Both the position numbers and the translations under genes were made by a program. This document shows positions 1 through 12,599 of a stretch of 64,000 nucleotides of DNA, piece by piece. The notes under the pieces were generated by a model that saw only the letters and a program-made list of their open reading frames with translations, had not been told where the DNA came from and made no database searches. This DNA is from Hamiltosporidium tvaerminnensis (lineage: Eukaryota; Microsporidia; Dubosqiidae). Location: the NCBI GenBank assembly GCA_022605425.2, contig CM061251.1, positions 941,215-1,005,214 on the forward strand, read 5' to 3'. Positions within the stretch are counted from its first letter, which is position 1, and the number at the start of each line of letters is the position of its first letter.

Positions 1-362
1 AATGAAACTTGAAATATTCTATTTAAAACAAGAAAACATTTAATTTGAAACATATTCGATTTAATCTTTGCACGTACTTTTAAAAACCATTTAATAAAAA
101 TTCTAACGATTTTAAAATACGAAGAAAAAAAAATGAAAATTTAAGAAAAAAAATTATATACAATGAATCTGAAGGTTTTTATTTCACAAGTTAAGCCGTA
201 GTTAAAGATTTTGTACAAATTTGGATTCTTCTTTTAACTATTTTGCAGTTTTCTTATTTTCTGGATATACATCATACTAAATAGGTATGAAAGTAAGATA
301 TCTTTGAAATAAAAAATAATTGCAATTTGCTTTCTTTTAAAACATTCTTCGAGAATCTTTTA
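1..362. other. AT-rich sequence, no gene seen
   Basis: No open frame or repeat that I could recognise lies here. It sits upstream of the small reading frame at 363-464 and may belong to the same ancestral duplicated block. Confidence 0.5.
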
Positions 363-464
363 ATGAGGAAATATAAGAGACAGCAACGCCGAGAAAAAAC
401 TCATAATATTAGGATATATTTTTCATATGAAGTATTAGAAATTTGTGATAAATTTCATGCTTGA
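363..464 (+). pseudogene. Short ORF relic shared with 15,305-15,418
   Basis: A 33-codon frame starts with MRKYKRQQRREK and ends HA before TGA. A similar 37-codon frame at 15,305 reads MMRIRGLNRREK and ends FFA before TGA. Both contain RREK, then an F-S-x-Y-E pattern, then the end. The matching position in the second large block (about 39,960-40,060) still aligns in DNA around CATAT(A/G)GAA but has lost the frame. The DNA match across three places suggests a common origin. Whether it was ever translated is unknown, and I recognise no family. Confidence 0.25.
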
Positions 465-734
465 ACCTTCTTTAAAAACCCTACACATCGTTCTAAATCA
501 TAAAAAAATTTGGTTAAAAAGGTTTTTTATTTTATAGTCACATTAAAATGAAATTAAGAGGTTTTGTAAGAAAATGTTTGATATTGGTAATAAAGATTTT
601 GTAAAGGTACAGTTTCTAGTGTTTAGTAGATTTCGAATTTCTTTTTTGTTCGAAAGAAACGAAATCACAAATTATTGCAATTTTTATGAAATTAGGTTAG
701 AAAAAATATTTATTTAAAAATAAAACAACTTAAT

Positions 735-2895
735 CCTAGAGCCTACATCTAACTCATATATCACAAATAAAAAATGTGTTTTTTTACGTTAACAGAGAGC
801 AGGTCAAGATAAATGACAAGAATAACATATTTGATTAAAATAAATAAAATTTATTAGTTTTTAAACTTTTTCGTCTTAATTTCACCAAATTATTTCATAA
901 TTTTCTTTATGTATACATCTTCATACCGAGTCCTTTCAAATTAGCAGTTGCTTCTATAATTGGGCTCTTTGCTTTGGGCTTATTGTAGTTGTAATTAAAG
1001 TTAATTATATTTTGGGTTATCTAGCAATATATTTTAGGTAAATTCATTCACTTGTTTAGTTAAATCCGACTTTAAAGAAGCTCGATGATTTTTTTGATAG
1101 CACCCTTTGAATCATACTAGTAACACATGTAAATAACCTTACATATGCCTATTTTATAATCCAAATCAGCTTAGAAACTGTAAGAAATAAAAATTAACCT
1201 TTAAATATTCTAATAAAATATATCAGTTGATTGTGGCATATGTTTATATGGCTTCTACATTAAGTTCAATCCTTCAAAATAAATGAAATATTCAGTTTCA
1301 TGCTAACATATTCATAAATAACTTTTAAAAGATGCCACAACATTTAGCCTCCAACATTCATTATAGTTTTTAGTAATTTTTAACATTCAATTGTCTTTCT
1401 TTTGTATTTAAGGAGACAAATCGTAATTTTGATATTATAATCTCTAAACGAACCAACAAAATCATAGAAATTTTATTTGTTGAATTACAATACACGACTG
1501 ATTTCATTAAAAAAATGGTTTTTTAACCTTCTCATTCAATCTCCTTATATTTATATATCAAAATATTATCAATATCTCCTAATTCAAATTAGTATAGTAG
1601 TTCCTCATTATGTAAAGACTTTTATTATATTTATATCTAATTAGCAAAATACATATTAAAAAAATAGTTATCAATTTGGTTTATACTGAAATATATCTTT
1701 TAAAGATTCATTCTATATTTATACTAAATTAAAATTTTATCTATATGTTTTTTTATTCATTGAATTACTTTTTTTGTTAATCCGCATTGCTTTATAAAAA
1801 AGTTAAAGATCTAAGAAAACCAAAAAAATACAGATTCTACATTAATTAAAAATCAGTTGTAGCGATTTTCTTTTATATAGATAAATGATTTAAGCACATT
1901 AAAATTATCATTTACTTAATCTAAAAACAGTTATTGAAATCTGGTTTTAGAATAGAAATAGTATAATAAGAACAAGGTTACCAGTTCGAGACATTTTAGT
2001 ATACTATCCTATTTATTTAATTTAATTCTTTAGATCTTTGCAGTAAGATAGTATATAATTCTGATAAGAAGACTTTACAAAATTGAAAACAATTTAATAC
2101 ATTTATAACTATGACAATTTAAGTTGGTTTACTCTGACTATATTTTACGAAATTAAATATATATTTATATGAATATATTGAGACGAATGAAATCTTCAAA
2201 AAACTGCTTATAGATTGTATTAAACATAATAAATTAATCTCTTTATAAATCTATAAAATATTATCTATTTCAAGAAAGACAAAAGTATTAATTTTCTGAT
2301 AAATTCCATTAAAACTTCTATACATGATAAAAATACCTTTTCAAATGTACATTTTTCTTTCAAATATATTTATTTTTTTTTAAGTAACATAAACAATACA
2401 TTTATAATAATGCCTGGCATTTTGCTCAATTTAAAGGAAGGTAAGTAATTTGAGAATATGTAGAAATCTAAAGTTACGCATAAATACCATATATGATTGA
2501 TGTTTCTAACGATATACCGAGAGCTTTTCTGAACAATTTCACAAAATTTAATACGCCCATATTTAGACTGAACACAAGGTATAATAACCAATATTGCAAA
2601 AACATGTTTTTAGATATCGAGATAAGGTTTTAAGAGTCTGAATATAATAAGTGAACATAAAAAAACATAAAATACCGTACACTCAAAAACTTCCAATTAT
2701 GGTAAATTTTATAAGCTTATTAAGGTTAACCCCTTAAAATCGTATAAAAAGAGGAAATACTTAAATATATATTCCAATGTAACATACTGACAAGATATAA
2801 TGAATTATGAGATAGATGAATATAAAATTTTTAAAAATTCATTAAATAGGAATAAAATTATAGTTTATTAGAAAATAAAATGTTACTTTATTCAG
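735..2895 (-). repeat. SubT dispersed repeat, copy A (left part)
   Basis: This is one of six related segments in the window. It opens with GAGCCTACA at about 739, as copies B (22,255) and C (31,025) do. It then shares, in order, an AAATCCGACTTTAA-like word, GGCTTCTACATTA, a CAATTGTCTTTC-like word, a block around 2,420-2,510 (GCTCAATTT then AGAAATCTAAAGTTACGCAT), the CCATATTTAG block near 2,556, and the almost invariant TTCCAATTATGGTAAATTTT near 2,692. Minus-strand translations of the copies resemble each other in places, so it may descend from a coding sequence, but no frame is open throughout. The copy is interrupted near 2,890 by the retrotransposon fragment and appears to resume near 3,500. 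Confidence 0.75.
2370..2591 (-). pseudogene. 73-codon frame inside SubT copy A
   Basis: The frame contains KYGRIKFCEIV and later YVTLDFY-like residues (here CVTLDFY). The same amino-acid stretch can be read in copy B (KYGRIKF, then VTFDFY), C (KYGRIKFCEIV, then IALDFH) and D (KYGHIKI, then VTLDFY). In C and D the codon two before KYG is TGA or TAA, and both share a further stop, so this frame is not uniformly open. A second frame reading LNMAVLNFVKL is open through the same stretch in C and D. The choice of frame is therefore unsettled. No start signal or known family was recognised, and it may be an old coding remnant or chance. Confidence 0.3.
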
Positions 2896-3453
2896 AAGAA
2901 GAATAAGATAACACTCATTGAAGTAGGAATCACTTCCCAAGATTCACTTCAAATAGTTGAAACTGAAAAACTTAGGAAGTATGACCTGCTAGCCAATGAG
3001 TTGGGCCTTATTTATAAGTGTAGTGTTGAGATAATCCCTTATGTGATGACCTGGGACGGTATTGTGACAAAATACCATAAATCTCATCTTAAAAGACTAG
3101 AAATACCCATGAATGTAGAAGCATACATTCAGTCTATAGTACTTAAAAAGACAGTCGAAACTATTTCCTTTGATCGACGAAGAGGACTTGAGTCAGGACT
3201 AAATGCCGAAGAGAGCTGGGAGAGAGCGTCAATGGGTGTTATTATGAGATCAGAGATGCATGAGGAACCAATACCCCCTTTAAAAGAAGCGAAAACAGAG
3301 GAAGATGGTGCCAAAAATTTTAAACCAAAATATAAAGCCCCCTTTATTTTACAAGGAGGAACCACTTTAGAGGAACCGACCAATAACATAAATGAAGAGT
3401 CGGATTTGGAAGAAGAGACAAAAGTGGTCAAAGAGGTAGAAGAAAATATGTAA
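2872..3453 (+). pseudogene. C-terminal fragment of an R4/Dong-like non-LTR retrotransposon (endonuclease-like domain)
   Basis: One frame stays open from the stop at 2,869-2,871 to TAA at 3,451-3,453, about 193 codons. No ATG marks a true start, and internal TTG at 3,001 is just the first start-like codon. The pattern ITLIEVGITSQDSLQ, then ETEKLRKYDLLANEL, then VEIIPYVMTWDGIVTK matches the C-terminal region that follows reverse transcriptase in R2/R4/Dong-type elements, where a restriction-like endonuclease domain nicks the target. An acidic, Lys/Glu-rich tail follows. Codon use is more G+C-rich than the surroundings. RT and N-terminal parts are absent, as in 5'-truncated LINE insertions. It interrupts SubT copy A, so it is younger than that repeat. 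The domain call is from pattern memory and the fragment status is clear. Confidence 0.8.
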
Positions 3454-3499
3454 AAATGGTAAAAAATATTTTAACCCAGAATTTTATTAACTTTATTCT

Positions 3500-3620
3500 A
3501 TAACTTTATGATTAAAATAACTAGACTTCTTTCATAAGTAGAAAAACTGCTTACATAAGTGACCACTTAACTTAGTAGATGAATAACAAAAGAATGATCT
3601 AAAAATATAGATAACGGTAT
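3500..3620. repeat. SubT copy A, right part after the insertion
   Basis: AGAAAAACTGCTTACATAAG at about 3,540 matches AGAAAAACTGCTGCATGAGC in copy C (33,246), AAAAAACTGTTTGCATGAG in copy B (24,413) and AGAAACTGCTTGTGCAAG in copy D (45,618). In B, C and D this word follows the preceding repeat sequence with no coding insert, so the repeat continues here after the retrotransposon fragment. Beyond about 3,620 the copies no longer align by eye. Confidence 0.55.
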
Positions 3621-4940
3621 ATTAAAATATTTTAACGTAAAACATATTAACTATAAGTAGAAATTCTAAATTTAGTAAAAATAAGTAAAATTATTATAAA
3701 TACAATATTAAATTAAAAAAATCTAAAGAAGAAAAATGTTTATTAAAAATAAATGTAATACAATTATTTATTTAGAAGCCAAGGTTTAAATAAAAGATAA
3801 ATACATACAAAAAACTTCAAATTAAACCTAAAAAGGAACTTGAAATAGTGTATTTCAATCTTAAAACCAAATAGCATTTATAAAACTAAAATAAATAAAT
3901 AAAAAACAGAATTGATAAATAAACCATGTTTCGAAACTAACGATTTAACTCTTATATATATACTTTGAAAAAAATGATTAAACTTAAAAACCACAGAATA
4001 AATAAATATTTTGTATCGTATGTAAAAAATATTACAAAAAACTATTAATGTAATACTTTTCAATCAACAATAATTTTATGACTTACTTGACAAGAATAGA
4101 TAAAAAATAAAAAAAATGTAAATAAACAACTTTCTACTGAATAAAATTTAAGGAATATAGTTTTAAAACTACATAGTATTGTAATATTAATTTATTAAAA
4201 ATAACAATTTCTAATTTTAAATAGAATTTTTGTGTATAGAATCAAATAAACCATCTGAAATGATTTTATAAGATGTATATCACATTTATCATGTGTTTGA
4301 AATTGCAATATTCAATAAAACCTGTAAAAAAACTAAAAACATCATAACTAAAAAGTAAAAAAGTTTTTTTTGTAAATATAGACTATATAATTGGGAAAAT
4401 AATTAAAATAAAAGACATATATTAATAAAATTTTAATCTTAAAAAAAAGAAATTATTGAATATTAAAATGAAGAAAAACAGTGTTAATCCAACCATATAG
4501 TTTTAAACAACTGGTAAATCACTGAACAACACATATATATAACAACTTTCTAAATTCCAATATAGTTTTTCAATGTGAAATAACGTAAAAAAGAAAAAAT
4601 AACTTAGTAAATATATTTTAGGTAACATAATAACTTATTAAAAGTGTCATAACTCATTATCTCTGATTAAATATTATTATAACTGTATAAAATAACAAAC
4701 ACAGAAATAATTTAGGTAAAATAAAAATATCATTAAGAGATATACAAGTAAAAAAAATAAATATGTGGGATAAAATTTATAGGGGAATTAATAACTAAAC
4801 AGAAAAATACTTCAAAGAAGTTTGCATCAAATCTCTAAATTTCTTTAAACATAGAGTGTTAAAAGTTTTTTAGTTATTTTTAGAGCAACTATGAAATCTT
4901 AACCTTCATACATTTCTATATACATTTTTTTATATTGTTG
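3620..4940. other. AT-rich sequence, nothing recognised
   Basis: A minus-strand frame of 61 codons at 3,878-4,063 is rich in F, I and L and is probably chance. No repeats or coding signals were seen. Confidence 0.5.
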
Positions 4941-4949
4941 GAATCTTTA

Positions 4950-7700
4950 ATACGAATATATGATACTAATAAAAACCAATCAGGTGCCAAAAATAAACCC
5001 TAAATACCAGAAATATTATAATAACATTGAAATGTGTCATATCATGAAAATCAGTTTCTTTTGATCGATTTTTTTGTTAAAACATATACATTTTATAAGC
5101 CTTCTTTTGATTTTGGAATCGATCATTTCACTATATTAAAACCTTCTACTTAAAACTAAACATTTACGCATTGCAAATTTCGAAATATTCGTCCAGATTA
5201 TATCCTAAAAAAACAAACATTATTCATATGAACTTATCAAAGTAATTTGCAAGAATTTTTAACGAGTTAATCTTATATCTGTTAATAAATTTTTCTATAA
5301 TTCTTAATATGTTTTTTAATATATACATTACATGCTGAAAATTAAAAAGAATATATCAAAAAACTTCGAAGCAAGATCAGAAAAAAAGATTGCACCCTGT
5401 TAAATACAATTAATTAGACATCTCTGATATGTCTTCTATAATTTATAGATATTAAAATGTAGGTTTTTTCGAATATATTTTTTATAAATATCACAGTGTC
5501 ACTCAATATCCCGAAACCAGTCAAAGAAAGATAAAATTCATATAAAAAACAAAATTTAAATTTAAAAGAAATTTAATAGGTTGATATAAAACCATTTGTA
5601 ACATCTGTATAAGTTGATAAGAAAAAATTCGTATACTACTTAATTTCATTTTTTTTTCTATTTCAATCTTTTCATATAGTATATACAAAACATATCTAAT
5701 AAGGTTCAAAAACGAAGAGTAGTAAAGTTTAGCAAAAACCTAATTTGAAAAAAACCAGATTTTATAATTATTGATATTTTTGTATAATTTATCAGATTTT
5801 CACGCATATGATTTTTTAAATTTTTTTTTCAAATATTCATATTTTCAATACGACTATATGTAACTATATCGACCGTATTAGAGAATTTATGATCACAGAA
5901 AATTATAAAAATCATCTAGAAATTTTATTTAAAACACAGTTATTGACTTATGACAAAATATTTTGTTATATTCAAAGGAATTTTCAGGTTTTTAATCAGT
6001 TATCTTTTAAATCTTTTATGAAAAATTTTGAAAGGCTTACACATTATATACAAAATAGGTTAACAAAGAGCAAAAAAAATGTATAAAATAATGTCTTGGA
6101 AGATTGTAAAATTTTATTAAAAACACAATTATTTGTTTCTTTAAGAGATATTTCCCTGTATTTCTAGTTGTTTTAAACTATTTGAACATATACTTTGCCA
6201 TAATATTTTTTGATAATTCTCAATTAGTTTCATATACCATATACAAATATAGAAAGAAAAAAATCAAAAAAAACAGGATATGAAGATAGGCATAAACTTA
6301 ATCAAATTTTATAACAAATATTCGTATTATTCTTACTTTTTTTAATAATTTTAGAGTTTTTCTTTTTTACACAGTATTTTTTAAATTAAAAATCATTAAT
6401 ACTGCTAGATGTAACTTCATTAAGCCTAATAAAAAAAATCAAGCAATATGAAAACCTAATAAAAATTACTAGATTTTATTTTTAACTATGGGAAAAATTA
6501 TTCCTTGGTCTCAGCTATATTCCTTCTAATTATCAGCAAGAACATATGCATTTTCGAATTATATTTTTCATATATTCATACTACTATATGCAAAACAAAT
6601 AAAACATGTATGAAAAAATATACTGAAACGAATTTATAAAAAATATAATGTAAATTTATATGATAAGGATACCTTCTACTTATGATATACTGATATATCA
6701 TATTTGCGATGTTTTAGAAATACAATTCGGTATTATTTTGAATAAATTGTTTTCTTCTTCAAAATTACTTCATACACAATATACTATGCATTCATGACAA
6801 ATTTGCTAAAAAGAAATTTAGAAATTTACTTTCAGAACATCGAAGTTTATTCCAAATGGACTTCGTAGCTTATTTTAAGACAACTCGATAGATTAATTAG
6901 ATTTTGTTGCATACCTTTAATTTTTTTTCGTTGATTTTTTGTTAATTTACAAATCTTGAAATATTATAGGTATATATGCCTTAAAAAATCCAAAAAAATT
7001 GATACTCAAAAAATTCTTCAAAATGACTTACGATTATCATAAAGCGTAAAAATTTGCTTGCCGATCGTATTTTTATATTAATCGGAGCTTTATTCGGTGT
7101 TTAATTGTGTATTTTTACATCTAGATTTTTTCATAATTCTGTGATCTTTGAACAAACATATACAAAATATATCAAGCAAGTTTGTTAAATAGGCAATAAA
7201 AATTGAAAAGAAACAAATAGATTTTTTAGAAGACATTTATATAAACAGTAAAAGTTTAATGAGATGTATTTTTGGAAATTTCTAGGCATATAGCCGATAC
7301 TATTTTTACCCCAATTTTTTTTTTGATTTTTTTAAATCTTGTGTAAGACTATACAAAATCCGATTAAACAAATCCAAAAAAAATTAAAAATATATTGTGA
7401 TACATCGAATCTTTAGAAGCTATATGTAATATTTTTGGCAGTCTTTAGTTTATAAATTATATATAATTTTGTTTAATTGAATTTTTGAATTTATAATAGA
7501 ATATATCAATAATAATCTTAAAAAATATCAAAAATTTAATAGCAAGCTAAATTTATTTTTTATAAATGATTTAAAAGCGGTAAAATCATACATTATCTAT
7601 TTTCAATACTTTTCATCAATCAAAGCATTATTATTTTTATTTTATATTTGAGGATAACATTCGAATCGTTCTATATAGTATATACAAAATGTAACAAATA
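4950..7700. repeat. Degenerate tandem array, period about 182 bp
   Basis: A motif resembling TATAGTATATACAAAA recurs at near-regular steps. Clear occurrences end near 5,687, 6,051, 6,245, 6,591, 7,163, 7,353 and 7,684. Variant forms (TATATGTAAC, CTAGATGTAAC, ATATACATTA, TATATTAAAACC) fall near 4,965, 5,145, 5,326, 5,860, 6,411, 6,788, 6,978 and 7,506, filling most gaps. Steps range from about 153 to 197 and centre near 182, implying around 15 monomers. T-rich sequence with ATTCATA or TTCATA often precedes the motif. Monomers are strongly diverged, so this is an old satellite-like array. The 65-codon frame at 5,889-6,086 lies inside it and is probably chance. Confidence 0.55.
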
Positions 7701-7749
7701 TTTTTTAAAAAATTCAATACGAAAAATGCAAATAAAATATGTTAAAACT

Positions 7750-10240
7750 CGATAAAAACATAATATTAATGATTTTTTAAGAGCATATATGAACAGTGGT
7801 ATATTTTTATGGTAATAGTTAAGGTATTTAGTAAACATTATAAAATTATGTTCGTAAAGGTTAATAGTAAGTTTTTGGAGGTAGAGATTGTCATAAATGA
7901 AAAGTAACACTTTTATTTACTTATACCCATATGATTCTGCGAAACAAAGAGTAATTTTTAAAGTTGTCTATTAAATTAATAATTAAGTCTATATTGGTTT
8001 TTAATTAACAGATCCGATCTAAAAAATTTAATAGTTAAATAGTAGAACTTAAATTAAAGTAAAGAACAGGTAATTTAAATTTTAAACCCCTTTCAAACTA
8101 TATCATTATTTAAACATTACCCTTGAATTATATTTTATTAGTAGGGTTATTGCTATAATACACCATATTTTAAATACAAATCTTATTTTTACTATTTTTG
8201 TATAATTTGTAAAAAAGCCAGTCTTAGGTTGATTTTGAAGAAAGGAATTTATAAAAAAAGTAAATTTATTAGAATAAGAATGGCACCCAGTATATAATTC
8301 TTTGAGAGTGTCAAACAAATAAAAGAATCAAATGTATGAAAAAATATAAGAAGGTAGAACTTTTAATTTAAAAACATAAAAACTTCGTTGATTATAGCTT
8401 TTCTAATATAAAATTATAAATTGAACTAAAAACGATATTTAGTGGATGTTGGTTATTATTTTTAATCATACATTTCATGCTTTTTATTGGAAGAAATATT
8501 CTTAATGTTTTGGAAAAAAATATTCTCAAAGATATATATATTTGTGAACTGGAAGCGAAAATTTAAATGTGGAAGGTTCATAAAAGAATGTAAATAAAAG
8601 ACTATGAAATGCGCCAATTCTTAAATATAAAATATACAACATTTAATTAAAGAATGAATCGTATTTTAAAATAGTGTTTTGAAAAAGTTATTTTCTATAT
8701 TGATATTATTTAAGTAAAATTTTTATTCCCTTATTTTAAATTCTAAATTTCTTACCTTTATTTCTAAGCTAGGTTATAAGGATTTGATTCATGAAGAGAA
8801 AATAGTATAGTGTTTAGATTCATAAGTGTATTAATGGCAATAATTATTCTTTAGTTTACGAATCCAAACCTTCGTAATTTAAACAAAGTATCAGTCTTTG
8901 AACACAATCAATGATAGTAACGAATATGTATAGATTTATAAAAACTATATGCACCTAGCACTTTCTCATTTAAAAAATATTAAAGATGTAAGTGAACGCG
9001 AAAAGTAACTTGTAAATTATAAGAAATTATTAGATTAGGGAGCGTGAAAAATAAATTGTTTCCATGAAGACAGTACTATTTAAAATAAAGATATTTATTT
9101 AATTTATAAAAAATGTTTTGAAAAATTGATTATTTTTACTTCTGTATAATTTTAATTTTCTGTGGTCTTTTCATAAGAGGATATAAATCATTGTATATTC
9201 TAGGGTTTTAGGGAATGTAAGACTATGAAAGAAGTAGAATTTCTATAATACAAAGAGTTTATAAAATGATAGCTTTAATCTCATAATGCAAGAATCAATA
9301 TTGCTTATAATTACTAATTTATAATAAATTTAGTCGAGAACTCTAATCCATAGAGTAAAATCATAATGGATATGTTCTTTTGGATTGCAAGTGTTTAAAA
9401 AAAATTAATTAAACCTATATGACGCATAGATATATTCAAACGATTATATATTATAATCTCGGTAGTTTATACTTAGCTTTTAAGTTTTTCTACATTGTAT
9501 TAAGAAGACTAAAAGCTAAAAAACATTAATTTACATTGTGAGTTTAACTATATTTTGAAAAATGAATTTTTCTTCAAATTTTTTTTTTCAAGAAAGGGTT
9601 TAAATTAAATAATCCATTTTCTTGAATATGCTTCTTTAATCATATATCAATATTAAAATGGATCAATAGACAATACGAAAATAAGATCAAGATAGGTTAG
9701 GTATTTTTTTATAAAAATATATGTGCCTTAATACATATAAGTCTACATATAAGATATAAAATATGTAATATTTTTAATGCATATTGCGAATTTTAGTATT
9801 ATATGTACTCACTTTGAAATTATGAAAAAAATATAACTATTCATATGATATATACTATAAGAAAATTTAAAAGCAGTACTATAGAGTAACATAGAAATGG
9901 TGGTAAAAAAATATTTTGTTATGTTTTTCTCAAATATATACAGAAAAATATTTTACTGCAAATGCATGCTCTCAAAATATATTCCTTTAAAGAGTTTTCC
10001 AACAAAGCCAAATATTATATTTTATTTTAACTTAATTTTAGAACTATTTAAAGTAAAAAACATTAGAAACCTGAAATTTGGTCTTTTTGCTGCTATAAAA
10101 TTAAAAAAATAACAACAGAAAAAAAATTGTGTATATAATTCCTTCTAAACTTAAAAATAAGATTTTATTCATAAAAGATTTTGAAGTAAAAGGTTCTAAA
10201 TACTTAGTTTAATAAATATTACAAGTTTTTATAGTTTATA
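7750..10240. other. AT-rich sequence, weak internal similarity only
   Basis: TTTTGAAAAA-like words followed by a T-rich run occur near 8,682, 9,114 and 9,553, a step of about 435 bases. Flanking similarity is too weak to call a repeat. No gene was recognised. Confidence 0.35.
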
Positions 10241-10244
10241 TGCT

Positions 10245-10735
10245 TTGATTAAACATTTGTTTTTCTTCGTACTATATATTATCTTAATTGTCTCCTTAAA
10301 ATTTAACTACCCTGGCTTTTTACTATCGTATAATATTTTCGGCTGCCAAATGTTGTCGATACCAATTTTTTTAATTATAAAACATTCTGTAATTTTTATT
10401 TTACTTCTATATCAATTCGCCTATTCGATGAATATTGACTTAATCGCAAAAATGCATGCCGTTACTTTTAGCTCATTTTATGAAATAGTTTCAGCTCTCT
10501 TAGTTCATTTAGAATATTTTTAATTCAGTTTGCTGTATGATTGAGATAAATGCTTGAGGTATTTAAAAAAAAAATTTATAATCAAGCTTATCTCTAAATA
10601 GATATTTAGAGTTTTTTCATCGTGCTTTTATAGTATTTTGTCCTGCCCGGTAATTTTTTCCAATTAAGAGTTCCATAAATATGCTCATTCATAATGAATC
10701 ACTTAGGAATAGTAAAGCACCGCCTGTATTTCTCT
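10245..10735 (-). pseudogene. Possible decayed coding stretch
   Basis: On the minus strand from about 10,735 to 10,520 one frame contains REIQAVLYYS, LEKITGQDKIL, KHDEKTLNIYLEI and YLKHLSQSYSKLN before TAA, with four internal stops. The plus strand holds a 92-codon frame at 10,245-10,523 starting from TTG that is strongly hydrophobic (F, I, L, Y). The local base composition is less AT-extreme than the flanks. No family is recognised, and neither strand can be preferred firmly. Confidence 0.2.
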
Positions 10736-10769
10736 TCAAAAGTATGAAAGAGTATCTTGTTGTGTGAAT

Positions 10770-12290
10770 TATAGCATTCTTACAATAGTTTTAACATCAG
10801 ATCGTAAATTATGCATTTCTATTCATTTGTTAAGGGTTTGACAGAATGATTTAATGTGGTAACTATTTCGATGTATGATTAACACATCCGAGAATTTCTT
10901 AAATATATTGACCATACATCTGTTTTTAGATTAGGTTTTTATCTAGTGACTATGTGCATAGCAGGTATCTAAGAGTTAAATTAATGGTATCAATAAGTTA
11001 TTTGAGAACATTCTATTACATTGACTCATAAAATTCAAAATACCTATGATAATTCTAAATTTTTAGTCTTTCTGTCTGTCTCTAATAAATTTATATAATA
11101 TTTACTGCAGAACGACTTTTAGTTTTTATGCCCAAAATTTCTCATTCTTCTGCCATTTCCGAGAATTTTTACAGACATATGCCTATTATTTCGAGCTTAT
11201 TATAGTCTTTGGAATAAGTTTGTTATATAATAGTTATAGATTGTGCCGGTGAGGGTATATGTATTTTTTAGACTTTTACGCTTTTTTTATAAACCTCTTG
11301 AAAAATACGTCATTCAAAAAAAGCAACTTTTTTTACTAAAATATTTCTTTGATTGACTTTTACACAAATTACAATATGAATTTAACAAAATAGATTCCAA
11401 CTATAATTCTTCCAAATATAAAATCTATTATATTAATATACAGATTTTCTAGCTCGTTACATCTACTTTAGTAGTTAATAATGACAAAGATCATCCTAAG
11501 GTTTGTATATACATGATTCTTTTAAGTCGAAATGATATTGAACATATATTTTGATATTCTCCCGAGAGTTTCTTATTATGAAATATTCATAACAATTATA
11601 CCTAAAAAAATATGTTTATGAAAAAAAAAGTAAGGTAATTTTTTAATACATTCTAAACAACAGTGAGAAAATTAAATACTACTTAGTAGAAATAAAAAAC
11701 ATTATTTTTTAACTGATAGATACAAATTATTTATTTCTTAATACTTCAAAAATTAAAAAAATTTATGAAGAAAGTAAGATTTTTAGATGCAAGTTTTTTA
11801 TTAGAATATAATTTTGAGAAGAGAGAAAAAAATTAATAACAAGTATTACTAATAAATATAAAATCTAAAAAGAATAATTTTCCGAGAATGTTAAAATATC
11901 GATACATGAAAATATATGAAGAATACATTCAAACAGTCAAGGCATCAAGTTTAAAGTAAAAAATTTCTTCTTAAAAAGTTTATTACTTCTTACAATATTC
12001 TAATTTCTATATAACACATAATATGTTAGAAAGCTATTATGATCTAAAAAATAAAATATGTTTTTAAATAGATAAATCAAAAGTCTTAATAAATTTCTAA
12101 GTCTGCTTTGAAATATTAAATATCAGAAATAAAAATTTTTAAAAAGCCAAATAACTAATAAATGTATTCCATAAGCGAGCGCTTAATACGTTGAAAACTT
12201 GTAAGTTCATTCTAAATACGTTATAGATATAGTAATTTCTTCTTATAACTATCTAAAACATTTATAACTCAAAATTTAATCTATAACATA
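10770..12290. other. AT-rich sequence with recurring TCCGAGAAT
   Basis: The nonamer TCCGAGAAT occurs near 10,887, 11,158, 11,881 and 12,302, with a variant (CCCGAGAGT) near 11,560. Flanks align poorly. Otherwise nothing was recognised. Confidence 0.4.
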
Positions 12291-12294
12291 AAGC

Positions 12295-12590
12295 TAAGAT
12301 TTCCGAGAATAAATATCAAAATATAAATCTAACGTTATAAAACTAAATAAAGAATATGATAGCAGGATCCAAAGATTATTACTTAAAACCGAATTGCGTT
12401 ATAAAGGCGCAATTATGGGTATAAGACGTAAATCATATTCTGCTGTACATTCAATATAGTTCAATAAAAACGCTTTTCCCAGGGCAAACATTACAATCTA
12501 TCTATTTTTATCAAATCGCTTAGATAACAAAAATGCTTTTCGGATAATTCCCTACAAAAATAACGAAAACAACTCTTGAAGAGAATCAAA
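12295..12590 (-). pseudogene. Possible decayed coding stretch
   Basis: One minus-strand frame reads GIIRKAFLLSKRFDKNR, stop, IVMFALGKAFLLNYIE then CTAEYDLRLIPIIAPL, stop, RNSVLSNNLWILLSYS and on to a final TAG. That is three sizeable open pieces in one frame separated by two stops, in a patch less AT-rich than its surroundings. The plus strand also has a 22-codon ATG frame (MIAGSKDYYLKPN...). No function is suggested, and it could be another dead retroelement fragment. Confidence 0.2.
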
Positions 12591-12599
12591 TAGAAATAA

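Noticed and set aside
3129-3431. 100-codon minus-strand ORF
   Set aside because: Antisense shadow of the retrotransposon C-terminal fragment on the plus strand.
5889-6086. 65-codon plus-strand ORF
   Set aside because: It sits inside the ~182-bp array, neighbouring monomers do not keep the frame, and its composition is that of random AT-rich DNA.
8560-9700. Possible ~435-bp repeat with TTTTGAAAAA
   Set aside because: Only the short AT-rich word recurs. Flanks do not align in the same order.
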